Below are positions 16,378-25,006 of a DNA stretch of 49,311 nucleotides, piece by piece. This DNA comes from Hyphomicrobiales bacterium. Lineage in GTDB: Bacteria; Pseudomonadota; Alphaproteobacteria; Rhizobiales; Phreatobacteraceae. Location: the NCBI GenBank assembly GCA_017304475.1, contig JAFKKV010000046.1, forward strand, positions 1 through 49,311, read 5' to 3'. The position numbers and the translations under genes are program-made. The notes beneath the pieces were generated by a model, which did no database searches, had not been told where the DNA came from, and saw only the letters and a program-made list of their open reading frames with translations. The first letter of the stretch is position 1. Each line of letters begins with the position of its first letter.

Positions 16378-17612
16378 CGTGCAGCCCCGTTCCTGATCGC
16401 CACGATATCGATTTCCATCAGCAGCTCGGGGCTGGCGAGGCCCTTGACCACCACCGTGGTGAAGGCCGGCGGCCTGGTTCCGAAGCGCTTGAGGACCGCG
16501 GCATTCACGGCCGGGAGGAAGTCGCTTTCGGTGACGTAGACGGTTGCCTTCGCGACGTCGGCGAGCGTGGCGCCCGCATCGGCCAGCAGCTCGGCGACAT
16601 TGTCCATGGCCTTCTCAGCCTGGGCCCGCGCATCACCCGCGCCGTGGAGCCGGTGGTCGAGGCCCATCCCGGTCTGGCCGCGCAGGAACACGCGGTCGCC
16701 AGCGACCACGGCCATGCAGAGCTTGGTATCCAGGCCCTGTTCCTGCGTGCCGTAGCGCGCGGCGCTGGAATGGTAGGGCCGCAGCCGCTGATGCGGTTTG
16801 CCATCCTGCTTCGGAATCACGACGACATCGATTTCGAACAGGATCTCCGGCCGTGCGAAGGCGGTGGTGACGATGCCGGTCGACACCGGGCGGGCGTCGC
16901 CGAAATGCTTGCCGATCATCGGATAGGCCGCCGGGCGATAGGCCCGGTCGCTGATATACACCGTCATCTTGCAGACATCGTCCATACTCGCGCCGGCTTC
17001 GGCGAGCAGCGTGGCGAGGTTCTGCATGGCGGTGTCAGCCTGGGCGGTGGCGGCGGCCAAGCCGCGGCCGGAATCCGGGCTGGGGCTGTGATCGAGGCCT
17101 GCTCCGGTCTGACCGCGCAGGAAGAATTCGTTGTCGGTCTTGACCACCATCGAGCCCTTCCACGGGAAGCCCTGTCCGTGCCAGCTCTCGAAGGTGTAGG
17201 GCCGCGTATAGGCTGCGCCGCCTTGCGGGATCGCCGCCTCGGCATCGATCTGCACGATCAGCTCCGGCCGGCCCAGCCCGGCGACGACCAAGCCGGTGCT
17301 GACCGGGCGCGCGTTCGGCACGCGTTCCGTGATCACCCGGTAGATGTCCGCCCGATAGCCGCGGTCGACGATGCAGGTGGTCAGTTTGGTGAGGTTGTCC
17401 AGCGCGCCGCCCGCCGCCTTCAACGCCGCTTCGAGCTGGTCGAGCGCCGCATGCGTCTGCGTGGCGGGGTCGCCCAGCCCCTTGACCGAGCCATCGGCCT
17501 GCGCGGCGTTGGCGCCGCTGAGATAGAGGCGCTCGCCATGCCTGACCGCCGACGGGATGGGCGTGGCGTCACAGCCGGGGATCGAAATGGTGCGCGGCAG
17601 AAGGCGATCCAT
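16374..17612 (-). CDS. Three fused RidA/YjgF domains in one protein
   Basis: RidA proteins are normally about 130 aa and form trimers that hydrolyse reactive enamines and imines. This 412-aa protein holds three consecutive RidA-like domains (about 8-130, 138-272 and 280-412). Each has the conserved block in its last third: NARPVSTGLVVAGLGRPELI, GDARPVSTGIVTTAFARPEI and GTRPPAFTTVVVKGLASPEL. The arginine matching the catalytic Arg of RidA is kept in all three (Arg102, Arg241, Arg380). One chain could therefore fold as a pseudo-trimer. ATG at 17612 (GGAG 8 nt upstream) was preferred to an in-frame TTG six bases before. It lies between the M20 and DUF1028 genes. Confidence 0.88.
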   Translation of the reverse strand: MDRLLPRTISIPGCDATPIPSAVRHGERLYLSGANAAQADGSVKGLGDPATQTHAALDQLEAALKAAGGALDNLTKLTTCIVDRGYRADIYRVITERVPNARPVSTGLVVAGLGRPELIVQIDAEAAIPQGGAAYTRPYTFESWHGQGFPWKGSMVVKTDNEFFLRGQTGAGLDHSPSPDSGRGLAAATAQADTAMQNLATLLAEAGASMDDVCKMTVYISDRAYRPAAYPMIGKHFGDARPVSTGIVTTAFARPEILFEIDVVVIPKQDGKPHQRLRPYHSSAARYGTQEQGLDTKLCMAVVAGDRVFLRGQTGMGLDHRLHGAGDARAQAEKAMDNVAELLADAGATLADVAKATVYVTESDFLPAVNAAVLKRFGTRPPAFTTVVVKGLASPELLMEIDIVAIRNGAAR

Positions 17613-17638
17613 AGGCAAGGCTCCGATCGGGGCGGTTT

Positions 17639-18898
17639 TCAGGCGGACAGATAGGCGGCGGCGGCGAGCGCATGCGTACGGACGACGTGGAGGAACTCCT
17701 CCACTTCGACATATTCGTCAGGCTTGGCCATGTTCGTCGGCCGGCAGCCATACACATAGGAAGGCACGCCGTTCTGGCGCCAATGCTTGCAATCGGTGGC
17801 GCCGAGGCTGACCGCCGAGGCCGGCTCCTGCCAGCCGAGATCGCTGACGGTGCGCTTCAGGATCGTCAGCATCTCATGGTCCGGTGCGCTGACCGTCGGC
17901 TCGCAGGAATGGCTCCAGACCGGCGTGAGGCGCGCTTGCGGATAGCGGGCGACACGGCGCTCGACCTCGGCGAGCACGAAGGCATGCGTCATGCCGATCG
18001 GCAGGCGGATGTCGACCTCGAGCCGGCAATGTCCGGGCAGCATGTTGATCTTCACGCCACCCTGGATGACGCCGACCGAGACGGTGACCTTGTTGAGGAT
18101 CGTCGAGGCGCCGGCGCCGACGCCGTGGTCGATCGCGGCGAAGCCGGCCTCGATCGCTTTGCGGATGGCGGCGTCCTGCTCCACCGGCAGATCTTCGAGC
18201 GTGTAGAGATCACGGATCAGGTCGGAGGCGATGCGGATCGCGTTCGGGCTGACATGGGTGTAGGCGGCATGGGCGCCGGGCGTGTCGATCTCGACGACGA
18301 TGCGCAGCGTGCCCTTTTCACCAAAGCGCACCATGCTGGGCACGCTCGGCTCGCCGTTCAGCATGCAGTCGCCGCGGAACTCCTCGCCGAACTGCTCGAT
18401 CAGCCATTTCGCGCCCCAGGTGCCGCCGGTCTCCTCGTCGGAGACGCAGGTCACGGTGAGGCGCCCGCCGAGCTCCTCGCGCAGCCGGTGGAGGTAGATA
18501 TAGGTCCAGATCGAGGCTGTGGTGCCGCATTTCATGTCGGCGACGCCGCGGCCATGCACGCGGCCATCCTCGATTGCGCCGCTCCAGGGATCGCGCGCCC
18601 AGCTTTCACGCGGGCCGGTCGGGAACACGTCGATATGGCCATTGAGCACGAGATGACGGCCGGGGCGGCCGCCCTCGAAGGTGCCGACCACGTTCGGCAG
18701 ATGGTCCTTCGCCGAGCGGATCTCGACGGGGACCTGCCGGGCGCGCAGCTGCGCCTGCAGCCACTGCGCGCAGTCGCGCGTGTCGCCGGGTGGATTGGGC
18801 GTGGGGATCGCGACGAAGCGCGACAGGAAGTCGACCAGCTCGTTTCGGTCCTGCTCGATCCAGGACAGGATGCGATCCTTCACCGACCTCGACGACAT
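17639..18898 (-). CDS. M20 family amidohydrolase (ArgE/DapE type)
   Basis: A 419-aa di-zinc hydrolase of the M20 family, which removes acyl or carbamoyl groups from amino acids or splits dipeptides. Metal ligands are visible in order: His in LVLNGHIDVFP, Asp in GRGVADMKCGTTAS, the catalytic and bridging Glu pair in VSDEETGGTWGAKW, and a later Glu in CMLNGEPSVPSMV. The dimerisation domain lies between about residues 190 and 310. It is the first gene of an operon that continues with RidA, DUF1028 and a peptide-type importer, so it probably acts on what that importer brings in. Substrate is unknown. Confidence 0.9.
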   Translation of the reverse strand: MSSRSVKDRILSWIEQDRNELVDFLSRFVAIPTPNPPGDTRDCAQWLQAQLRARQVPVEIRSAKDHLPNVVGTFEGGRPGRHLVLNGHIDVFPTGPRESWARDPWSGAIEDGRVHGRGVADMKCGTTASIWTYIYLHRLREELGGRLTVTCVSDEETGGTWGAKWLIEQFGEEFRGDCMLNGEPSVPSMVRFGEKGTLRIVVEIDTPGAHAAYTHVSPNAIRIASDLIRDLYTLEDLPVEQDAAIRKAIEAGFAAIDHGVGAGASTILNKVTVSVGVIQGGVKINMLPGHCRLEVDIRLPIGMTHAFVLAEVERRVARYPQARLTPVWSHSCEPTVSAPDHEMLTILKRTVSDLGWQEPASAVSLGATDCKHWRQNGVPSYVYGCRPTNMAKPDEYVEVEEFLHVVRTHALAAAAYLSA

Positions 18899-18954
18899 GA
18901 TGCCTTCTCCCCTTCGCGCAGCCGGCCGGATGGCCCGCCAGTTGCGCCCGCATC

Positions 18955-18992
18955 GTGGAAGCGGCTTTTCCTTGTTGTTTTTTCGCTTCCAC
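18955..18992. promoter_or_regulatory. Long-loop inverted repeat before the M20 operon
   Basis: GTGGAAGCG (18955-18963) is repeated inverted as CGCTTCCAC (18984-18992) with 20 bp between. It lies 57-94 bp upstream of the M20 start, in the 184-bp gap after the hydantoinase gene, where the operon promoter should be. It could be a regulator site or a transcript hairpin. The inner arm is followed by a T-rich run on the plus strand only. Confidence 0.5.
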
Positions 18993-19082
18993 TCACGAGG
19001 CTAAGCCATGCGTTGCGCGCCAATCAAATTAAAATCCCGAGGTTCCTATTCGCCCAGCTTATAGTGCAGGGCACGCGCGTGC

Positions 19083-20555
19083 TCAGAGGAGTGCGGCGCC
19101 GAAATTCCGCTCGGGATCCATATCGGCGGTGAGTTGTCCCGTCGGCTCGCCGGCCCAGCCGGCCTTTCTGCCGAGCCAGCGGCCGCTTCCGGGCGCGGCC
19201 ACACAGGCGCCGTCGGCGATGATATCGCGGCCCCGCGCCAGGACATGCACCGGCCAGCCGGTCACGCTGCGGCCGGCGAAAGGGGTGAACCCCGTCCGGT
19301 CATGCATGGCCGCGTCGGTGATCGTCACGTCCTTGTGGGGATCCCAGATCGCGATGTCGGCATCGAGACCGACCTGGATCGCGCCTTTGCCTTGCAGGTT
19401 GTAGATCGCTGCCGGTGCCGTTGCGGTCAGGTTGACGAAGGCTTCGAGGCCGCGGCCGGCGAATTCGGGGCGTCCCTTCGAGACCAGCGCGTCGAAAAGC
19501 AGGGGCAGTCGAGTCTCGAGGCCCGGCATGCCATTGGCGATCTGCTTGAAATTCGGGTTCGGACCGGCCGCGAGCTTGCCGGTTTCGTCAAAGGCATAGG
19601 GCGCATGGTCTGACGAGATTGTCTGGATGTCGCCCAGCGCCAGCGCGCGCCAGAGCGCGTCCTGATCGGCGGCGTCGCGGGGAGGTGGCGAGCACATCCA
19701 TTTTGCCCCTTCCATCCCCGGCTTGTCGAGGTCGTGCCGGGTCAGGAACAGGTATTGCGGGCAGGTCTCGGAAAAGACTTTTCGGCCCTGGCCGCGCGCC
19801 TCGCGGATCACCGCCGCACCTTCCTCGGTCGAAACGTGGAAGATCATGATCGGCTGATCGAGAAGGGTCGCCGCCGCGATCAACCGCGTGAACGCTTCTG
19901 CCTCCGAGCCGCGAGGGTGACTTGCCGCGTGATATTTCGGAGACGAATATCCTTTCGCCAGCAGCTTCTTGCCCATCCAGGAGATCATGCCGTGATTTTC
20001 GGCATGGACGCAGACCAGGGCCCGGTTCTGCCGCGCTGTCAGGAGCAGGTCGAGCAAGGGCTCGTCGTCGATCTTGATCAGGTCATAGGTCATGAAGACC
20101 TTGATCGAGGCATGGCCCTCGCCGATCAGGGCCGGCAGATCGGTGTCGATCGTCTTGGCGTCGGGATTGGCGACGATCAGGTGGAAGGCGTAGTCGACCA
20201 TGGCACCGCGCCGCGCGCGCTCGGCATAGTCCGAGACGACCTGGCGCAGATCGAGCCCGCGATGCTGCGCGGCAAAGCACATCACCGTCGTGGTTCCGCC
20301 GAAGGCCGCCGACGCCGTGGCGCTCTCGAAATTGTCGGCCGTGAGCAAGCCGTTGGCCGAGACCTGCTCGATATGGGCATGGGTGTCGACGCCGCCGGGC
20401 AGCACCAGCTTCCCGCGCGCATCGATTTCGCGCCGGCCCCTCAGGCCCTCGCCGACGGCGACGATGCGCTCGCCGTTGACAGCGACATCGGCGGCGAAGG
20501 CACCGGTCGCGGTGCCGACCGTGCCACCTCGGACGACGAGATCATAGTCTGCCAT
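19083..20555 (-). CDS. Hydantoinase/dihydropyrimidinase-type cyclic amidohydrolase
   Basis: A 490-aa binuclear zinc cyclic amidohydrolase that opens hydantoin-like rings to N-carbamoyl amino acids. Ligands typical of the D-hydantoinase group are seen: His-x-His in GGVDTHAHIEQ, the lysine to be carbamylated in HASIKVFMTYD, His in VCVHAENHGMISW, His in IMIFHVSTEEGAA and Asp in ISSDHAPYAFDE. ATG at 20555 has GGAG 8 nt upstream; a longer open frame begins in the promoter region. It is divergent from a damaged racemase gene, with a perfect inverted repeat between them. Allantoinase or dihydropyrimidinase activity cannot be excluded. Confidence 0.88.
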   Translation of the reverse strand: MADYDLVVRGGTVGTATGAFAADVAVNGERIVAVGEGLRGRREIDARGKLVLPGGVDTHAHIEQVSANGLLTADNFESATASAAFGGTTTVMCFAAQHRGLDLRQVVSDYAERARRGAMVDYAFHLIVANPDAKTIDTDLPALIGEGHASIKVFMTYDLIKIDDEPLLDLLLTARQNRALVCVHAENHGMISWMGKKLLAKGYSSPKYHAASHPRGSEAEAFTRLIAAATLLDQPIMIFHVSTEEGAAVIREARGQGRKVFSETCPQYLFLTRHDLDKPGMEGAKWMCSPPPRDAADQDALWRALALGDIQTISSDHAPYAFDETGKLAAGPNPNFKQIANGMPGLETRLPLLFDALVSKGRPEFAGRGLEAFVNLTATAPAAIYNLQGKGAIQVGLDADIAIWDPHKDVTITDAAMHDRTGFTPFAGRSVTGWPVHVLARGRDIIADGACVAAPGSGRWLGRKAGWAGEPTGQLTADMDPERNFGAALL

Positions 20556-20598
20556 GGTCGTTCGTGCTCCTGCCGGACGCGCGGGTTTCGAGCGTCGA

Positions 20599-20613
20599 TG
20601 ATGCGTTGCATCA
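20599..20613. promoter_or_regulatory. Perfect 15-bp inverted repeat, probable operator
   Basis: TGATGC-GTT-GCATCA is a perfect palindrome with a 3-bp centre. It lies in the 74-bp gap between the divergent hydantoinase (start 20555) and racemase (start 20630) genes and could control both. The form suits a small dimeric regulator of the GntR type. No regulator of that type is present in the window. Confidence 0.65.
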
Positions 20614-20629
20614 CGCAAAGGGGAAATCG

Positions 20630-21340
20630 ATGTCGCGCAGTTCGCGTATTCTCGTCATCGATCCGAACTCGAACGAGACGGTCACCTGAGGGCTGCGCCA
20701 GGCGGTTCGGCCGCGGGACTCTCGAGTGCGGCCTCGAGATCGTCTGCGAGACGCTGGGCGAGGGTCCATTGGGCATCGAGACGCGGGAACATGCCGATAG
20801 CGTCGCCATTCCGCTGCGCCGTCGCGTCGAGGCTGTGAATGACGTCGATGCCTTCGTCATCGCCTGCTACTCCGATCCGGCCATACACGGCGTGCGCGAA
20901 GGTGCCGCGCGCCCGGTGTGCGGCATCGCCGGATGCGGCGTGCTGGCGGCACGAACCCGTGCCGAGCGCTTCGGCGTCATCGCCATCCGCTCCTGCTCGA
21001 TCCCGCGCCATATCCGCTATCTGCCTCAGATGACGTTGATGGATCGCTTTGCCGGCGAGCGGCCTTTGGAGATGTCGGTCGCGGAAACCGCGACGGGAGA
21101 AGGCAGGCTGGCGCGAATGATCGCGATCGGCCGCGCGCTGAAAAAGCTCGATGGCGCCGGCGTGATCGTCATGGGCCGTGCCGGCATGGCGCGTCACCGC
21201 AAGCCGTTGGAGCAGGCGCTGGGCATCCCCGTCATCGATCCGACCCAGGCGGCGGTCGCAATGGCGATCGCAGCCGTCGGGGTGCAATCGGGCGTTGCCG
21301 TCCGGCACGAGCCGATTCCTGATCTGGGCGCAGGAGCGGC
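20630..21340 (+). pseudogene. Asp/Glu/hydantoin racemase family gene, frameshifted
   Basis: The gene begins well (SRSSRILVIDPNSNETVT, with AGGGGA before the ATG) but hits TGA at about 20687. Dropping the T of that codon restores the frame: ETVTEGCARRFGRGTLECGL, then DAFVIACYSDPAIHGVREGA, where the first family cysteine sits. The second family cysteine, normally in Met-Gly-Cys-Ala-Gly, is replaced: the segment reads VMGRAGMARHRKPL. The 3' end has no clean stop before it meets the convergent MmgE/PrpD gene. An intact relative lies at 35614-36276. The gene is on the opposite strand from all its neighbours. Confidence 0.85.
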
Positions 21341-22723
21341 TCAAGCGAGGGCCAGCAGTCGTGGCAGCACGCCAACATCGTCCAGCGTTTCGAGCACCAG
21401 GACGGTCCGTGCCAGTTCGTCGACCTGGCTCGCGGGCAAGACGAGGCCGGCGAGTTCGTCGAACTTGCCGCGCAACCGCGCCAGGCTGATCGGGTTTTCA
21501 GGGTGGCCGAGCGGTATGCAGGTCGGTTCCTCGATGCGTCGGTCATCGGCGGCCTCGACGATCAGAGAGGATTTCCAGCTCGCTGTGACCGTCTCGTCGA
21601 GGACGATCTCGACCTTTGCCAGCATCGCGGTGAGCTCGGAGTCGTTCCGGCGCTCGTTCGCATAGGCGTCCAGGCCGGCAGCGCCCAGACAGATCCTCGC
21701 CGCGACGGCATAGGGCAGGCTCATCTGCGCCGCAGGCAGCGTGGCGACGTCGCGCCCGCCGACCATCCCGTTCAGGAAACTGTTGAGCCGCGCCTTGACC
21801 GAGCGAATGTCCTGCGGCCGGAGCGCTTCACGATCAAGCACCCGCCCGATCGCGTCGACGGCGGCATGCGTGTCGCGGCAGGACGCATAGGGCTTGATCG
21901 CCGCATGGCGCAGCAGCCAGTCGTGACCAAGACCCTGAACAAGCCGCTCCGGCGTCGCCGCCGCCTGGCCATAGGTCCTGAAGAAACCGCCCCAGACATC
22001 GTCGAAGGTTCGCCGCGGGCCGGTGATGCCCTCGCGGGCTAGTAGCGCCGCCAGCAATCCTGCCTCCGCGGCTCGGCCGGCATGCACGCGCTTGGTCATG
22101 GCGCCGTCATGGACGAAAGCCCACAGGCCCGAAGCACAACTGGCGGCGATGCCCAGGCAAGCCGCGGTCTGCTCTGGCGAGAGCCGCAGGAGCGAGGCTG
22201 TCGCGGCGGCGGCCGCAAAGACACCGCAAGTGCCGGTCGAATGCCACCCGGAGGCGTTGTGCGGGACATAACCGCCGAGCCCTTCCATGACGCGGCGGCC
22301 GACATCGTAGCCGAGCACGGTCGCCGTCAGGAAGTCGCGGCCGCTGACCCTGTATTCAGCCAGTCCCAAAGCTGCGACGAGCGCCGGCAGGACGACCGCG
22401 CCGGAATGATCGCATCCGCCGGTATCGTCCAGTTCGAAGGCATGGGCGGCGATGCCGTTGACGAAGGCGGCATCGCGGGGGGCGAGCGTTCCCGACGCAC
22501 CCCAGAGCGGTGCAGCGCCGGCGTTGCCGGCACGTGCAAGAGCGGCGTGGGCGCGTATCGCTACCTGCGAGGTCGCTCCGGCAAGGCCCGCGCCGAAGGT
22601 GTCGAGGCAGTGGTGCTTCGCCTTGACGACCATGTCGGCAGGGATGTCGCCATAGCGCGCCTGTGCGACGAAGGAGGCCAGTGCTTCGATCATTGCGCCC
22701 AGTCGCGCGTTCTCAGGTTGCAT
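21341..22723 (-). CDS. MmgE/PrpD family protein
   Basis: A 460-aa protein of the MmgE/PrpD family, named after 2-methylcitrate dehydratase but including itaconate decarboxylase and several enzymes of unknown reaction in amino-acid and heterocycle pathways. Seen are FVNGIAAHAFELDDTGGCDH (the active-site loop with Asp-Asp), HASGWHSTGTCGVFAA-like residues NASGWHSTGTCGVFAAAAAT, and IKPYASCRDTHAAVDAIGRV. It overlaps the upstream carbamoylase-type gene by 11 bp. In this setting it may act on a side chain or a ring. Substrate unknown. Confidence 0.9.
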   Translation of the reverse strand: MQPENARLGAMIEALASFVAQARYGDIPADMVVKAKHHCLDTFGAGLAGATSQVAIRAHAALARAGNAGAAPLWGASGTLAPRDAAFVNGIAAHAFELDDTGGCDHSGAVVLPALVAALGLAEYRVSGRDFLTATVLGYDVGRRVMEGLGGYVPHNASGWHSTGTCGVFAAAAATASLLRLSPEQTAACLGIAASCASGLWAFVHDGAMTKRVHAGRAAEAGLLAALLAREGITGPRRTFDDVWGGFFRTYGQAAATPERLVQGLGHDWLLRHAAIKPYASCRDTHAAVDAIGRVLDREALRPQDIRSVKARLNSFLNGMVGGRDVATLPAAQMSLPYAVAARICLGAAGLDAYANERRNDSELTAMLAKVEIVLDETVTASWKSSLIVEAADDRRIEEPTCIPLGHPENPISLARLRGKFDELAGLVLPASQVDELARTVLVLETLDDVGVLPRLLALA

Positions 22724-24029
22724 TGTGTGCGACCCAATCCGCCATCACGGCGCAGGCATCGAGAAAGTCCTCGATCTCCATTCGCTCGTCGGGATTGTGG
22801 CTGCCATTCTCATTGCGCACGAACAACATCGCGCTCGGAACGCCGGCCGCCGCGAAGGCCGCCGAATCATGCGAAGCGGGACTGCCGAGCGGCATCGCTC
22901 TCACGCCGAGCCGTGCTGCTGCTTCCGTGAAACCCGCGACGATGTCGCGATCGACGAGCCCGACCGCCGAGGAGGCGCGTTGTCCAAGATCGAATTCGAC
23001 GCGCCTCTCGGCCTCGATCCGGTCGACGATCGCGGGCAGTCGCGCCTCGATCTTGGCGAGCACCTCGGTATCATAGGCCCGGACATCGAGGCTGAAATGG
23101 AAGGCGCCTGCGACTGTCGTCAGGCCATGCTTGGTCGCATCGGTATGGAAGCGGCCGAAGGTCATCGCCACCGGGATATCAGCCGCCTCGTGCTCCGCCC
23201 AGATCTCGTCCAGCGCTTTCGCGAAGGCCACACTCGCCATCGCCGCATCGTGCCGGAAGCGCCGCGGCGTGCCGACATGGTCGTGCCGCCCGGTGACCTT
23301 GGCGTTCGGAAAGCGGAAATTACCGGGGATGCCAGTGCAGATCGCAACCGGGTAGCCTGCTTCGACCAGGCTCGGCGCCTGTTCGATATGCAGTTCGAGG
23401 AAGGCGCGGATGTTCGCGGGGTCAAGGAAGCGCTCGCGGCGGCGTAACCGCTCGGGATCGCCGCCGCAGGCCGCGATATGCTCGGCCAGCGAGCGCTCGG
23501 TATCGATGCGCCGGTTCTCCAGCGCGCCGTCCGGCAACGTCCCCAACGCCGAGCGGCTGCCGATATAGGAGACCTCGAACCAGACGCTTTCCTCGGCGCG
23601 CACGCCCATCACCGTCACGTCGCATTGCGGCTGAAGGCCGAGCTCGCGCAGCGCCGCGATGACGACCAGTCCAGCCACCACGCCGGCCGCACCATCGAAA
23701 TTGCCGCCATGGGCGACGCTGTCGAGATGCGAGCCCATGAGGATGCGGGGGCGGCTGCGATCGAGCCCGACCCAACTCGCATAGGTGTTGGCCGCCGCGT
23801 CGCGTTGAATGTCCAGTCCCGCCGCCCGAGCGGCCTGGGCGAAGACCTCGTGGCCGAAATTCTCGCCCGTGCCATAGGTGTCGCGTATGATCCCGGGGTT
23901 GCCGGCACTGCCTTCGGCCAGTCGAGCGAACAGCGCGAGCGCCATTTCCCGCTGTGCAGCGATGGCGCGCTTCAGCACCTCGGGGGCGACCATCGGTGCC
24001 GCCTCACGCTCTTTTGCCGGTCTGTTCAT
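22713..24029 (-). CDS. Zn-dependent N-carbamoyl-L-amino acid hydrolase/allantoate amidohydrolase family
   Basis: A 438-aa member of the M20-related carbamoylase family that cuts N-carbamoyl-L-amino acids or allantoate to release ammonia and CO2. Metal and active-site segments are visible: GSHLDSVAHGGNFDGAAGVV (His and Asp ligands), VRAEESVWFEVSYIGSRSAL (Glu pair), LELHIEQAPSLVEAGYPVAI and SPASHDSAAFAAAGVPSAML. ATG at 24029 overlaps the ureohydrolase stop (ATGA), so the longer open frame is not used. With the D-specific carbamoylase at 36.3 kb, both enantiomers would be covered. Confidence 0.88.
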   Translation of the reverse strand: MNRPAKEREAAPMVAPEVLKRAIAAQREMALALFARLAEGSAGNPGIIRDTYGTGENFGHEVFAQAARAAGLDIQRDAAANTYASWVGLDRSRPRILMGSHLDSVAHGGNFDGAAGVVAGLVVIAALRELGLQPQCDVTVMGVRAEESVWFEVSYIGSRSALGTLPDGALENRRIDTERSLAEHIAACGGDPERLRRRERFLDPANIRAFLELHIEQAPSLVEAGYPVAICTGIPGNFRFPNAKVTGRHDHVGTPRRFRHDAAMASVAFAKALDEIWAEHEAADIPVAMTFGRFHTDATKHGLTTVAGAFHFSLDVRAYDTEVLAKIEARLPAIVDRIEAERRVEFDLGQRASSAVGLVDRDIVAGFTEAAARLGVRAMPLGSPASHDSAAFAAAGVPSAMLFVRNENGSHNPDERMEIEDFLDACAVMADWVAHNAT

Positions 24030-25006
24030 TTGTCGAAATAGCCGGCGCGGACGGTGGCGCCGATCATGTTGACGATCAGGCGCCCGGCGGTGATGCAGGT
24101 GATCTGGTTGACGTCGCTGCGCGGCGTGATCTCGACCACGTCCATGCCGACGACGCGGCCCTTCTTGACCAGGCCATGGATCAGGCTGCGGGCCTGCGGA
24201 AAGGTCACGCCGCCCGGGCACGGGCCGGCCACGCCCGGCGCGATGGCCGGATCCATGCCGTCGAGATCGACTGTGAGATAATAGCGGCCGCCATCCGGGA
24301 TGCGGGCGAGCACGGACTCCATGCCCTTTTCATGGACCTCATAGGCGCTGACCAGATGGGCGCCATAGGCCTTGGCCGCCTCGACTTCCTCGGTGCGCGC
24401 GCTGCCGGTGGCGCGCAGGCCGATCTGGAAGATCTCGCCGACATGCGCCATCTCGGAAGCGCGCCGGATCGGGCTCGAATAGCCTTCGGTGACACCGTTG
24501 ACCTCCTGGCGCCAGTCGAGATGCTGGTCGATCTGGATCAGTGTGATCGGCCCCTCGCCATCGAGCCCGCGCAGCACCGGGATCGGCACGCCATGGTCGC
24601 CGCCGAGCACGATCGGTAGCGCCCCTGCGGCGCGGATCTTGCGGATTGCCGCCTCTGCTTTGCGATAATGGGCGCCCAGATCGCGGAAATCGCCGATGAT
24701 GTCGCCGCAATCGACGGTGCGGATCGGCCGCCCGTCATAGAGCGGGCCGCCGAGATCGAAATCGTAGCGCTCGATCGAGCGAGTGATCCGGTCGGTGGCG
24801 CGCCTCATGGCGGCCGGCATGTTAGTCTGGTCGTTGACGATCTCGGCGAAACTGTAGGCATCGCCATAGGGAATGCCGAGAAAGGCGATATCGGCCTGAA
24901 GCCGATCGAGATCTGATGCGAGTTCCGAATAGAGGAAGGTGGCGTGGCCGGTTTTCGGGGCGCTGGTCAAGGTCATTGGATCCGTCCGGGGCAATTGAGG
25001 GGTCAT
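24026..25006 (-). CDS. Agmatinase/arginase family ureohydrolase
   Basis: A 326-aa Mn-dependent ureohydrolase that would cut a guanidino compound to urea and an amine. The metal-binding blocks are GGDHGVPIPVL (His) and LTVDLDGMDPAIAPGVAGP (Asp pair). The middle block reads QIDQHLDWRQEV, where the family usually has Asp-Ala-His-x-Asp; the Gln next to the metal-binding His is unusual. The substrate may therefore not be agmatine; other guanidino acids or guanidine itself are possible. The start overlaps the stop of the upstream amidohydrolase (ATGA), and the stop overlaps the carbamoylase start. A second in-frame ATG lies 30 bp inside. Confidence 0.87.
   Translation of the reverse strand: MTPQLPRTDPMTLTSAPKTGHATFLYSELASDLDRLQADIAFLGIPYGDAYSFAEIVNDQTNMPAAMRRATDRITRSIERYDFDLGGPLYDGRPIRTVDCGDIIGDFRDLGAHYRKAEAAIRKIRAAGALPIVLGGDHGVPIPVLRGLDGEGPITLIQIDQHLDWRQEVNGVTEGYSSPIRRASEMAHVGEIFQIGLRATGSARTEEVEAAKAYGAHLVSAYEVHEKGMESVLARIPDGGRYYLTVDLDGMDPAIAPGVAGPCPGGVTFPQARSLIHGLVKKGRVVGMDVVEITPRSDVNQITCITAGRLIVNMIGATVRAGYFDK

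Noticed and set aside
17672..19132. 486-aa plus-strand open frame
   Set aside because: It lies opposite the M20 amidohydrolase, whose metal ligands are clear; long antisense frames are expected at this GC content.
20682..21344. 220-aa minus-strand open frame opposite the racemase
   Set aside because: Its composition is Arg/His/Asp-rich antisense, while the plus strand matches the racemase family.
19734..21665. 643-aa plus-strand open frame
   Set aside because: The first part is antisense to the hydantoinase. Only the stretch around 20690-21340 is meaningful, and it is the racemase remnant already listed.
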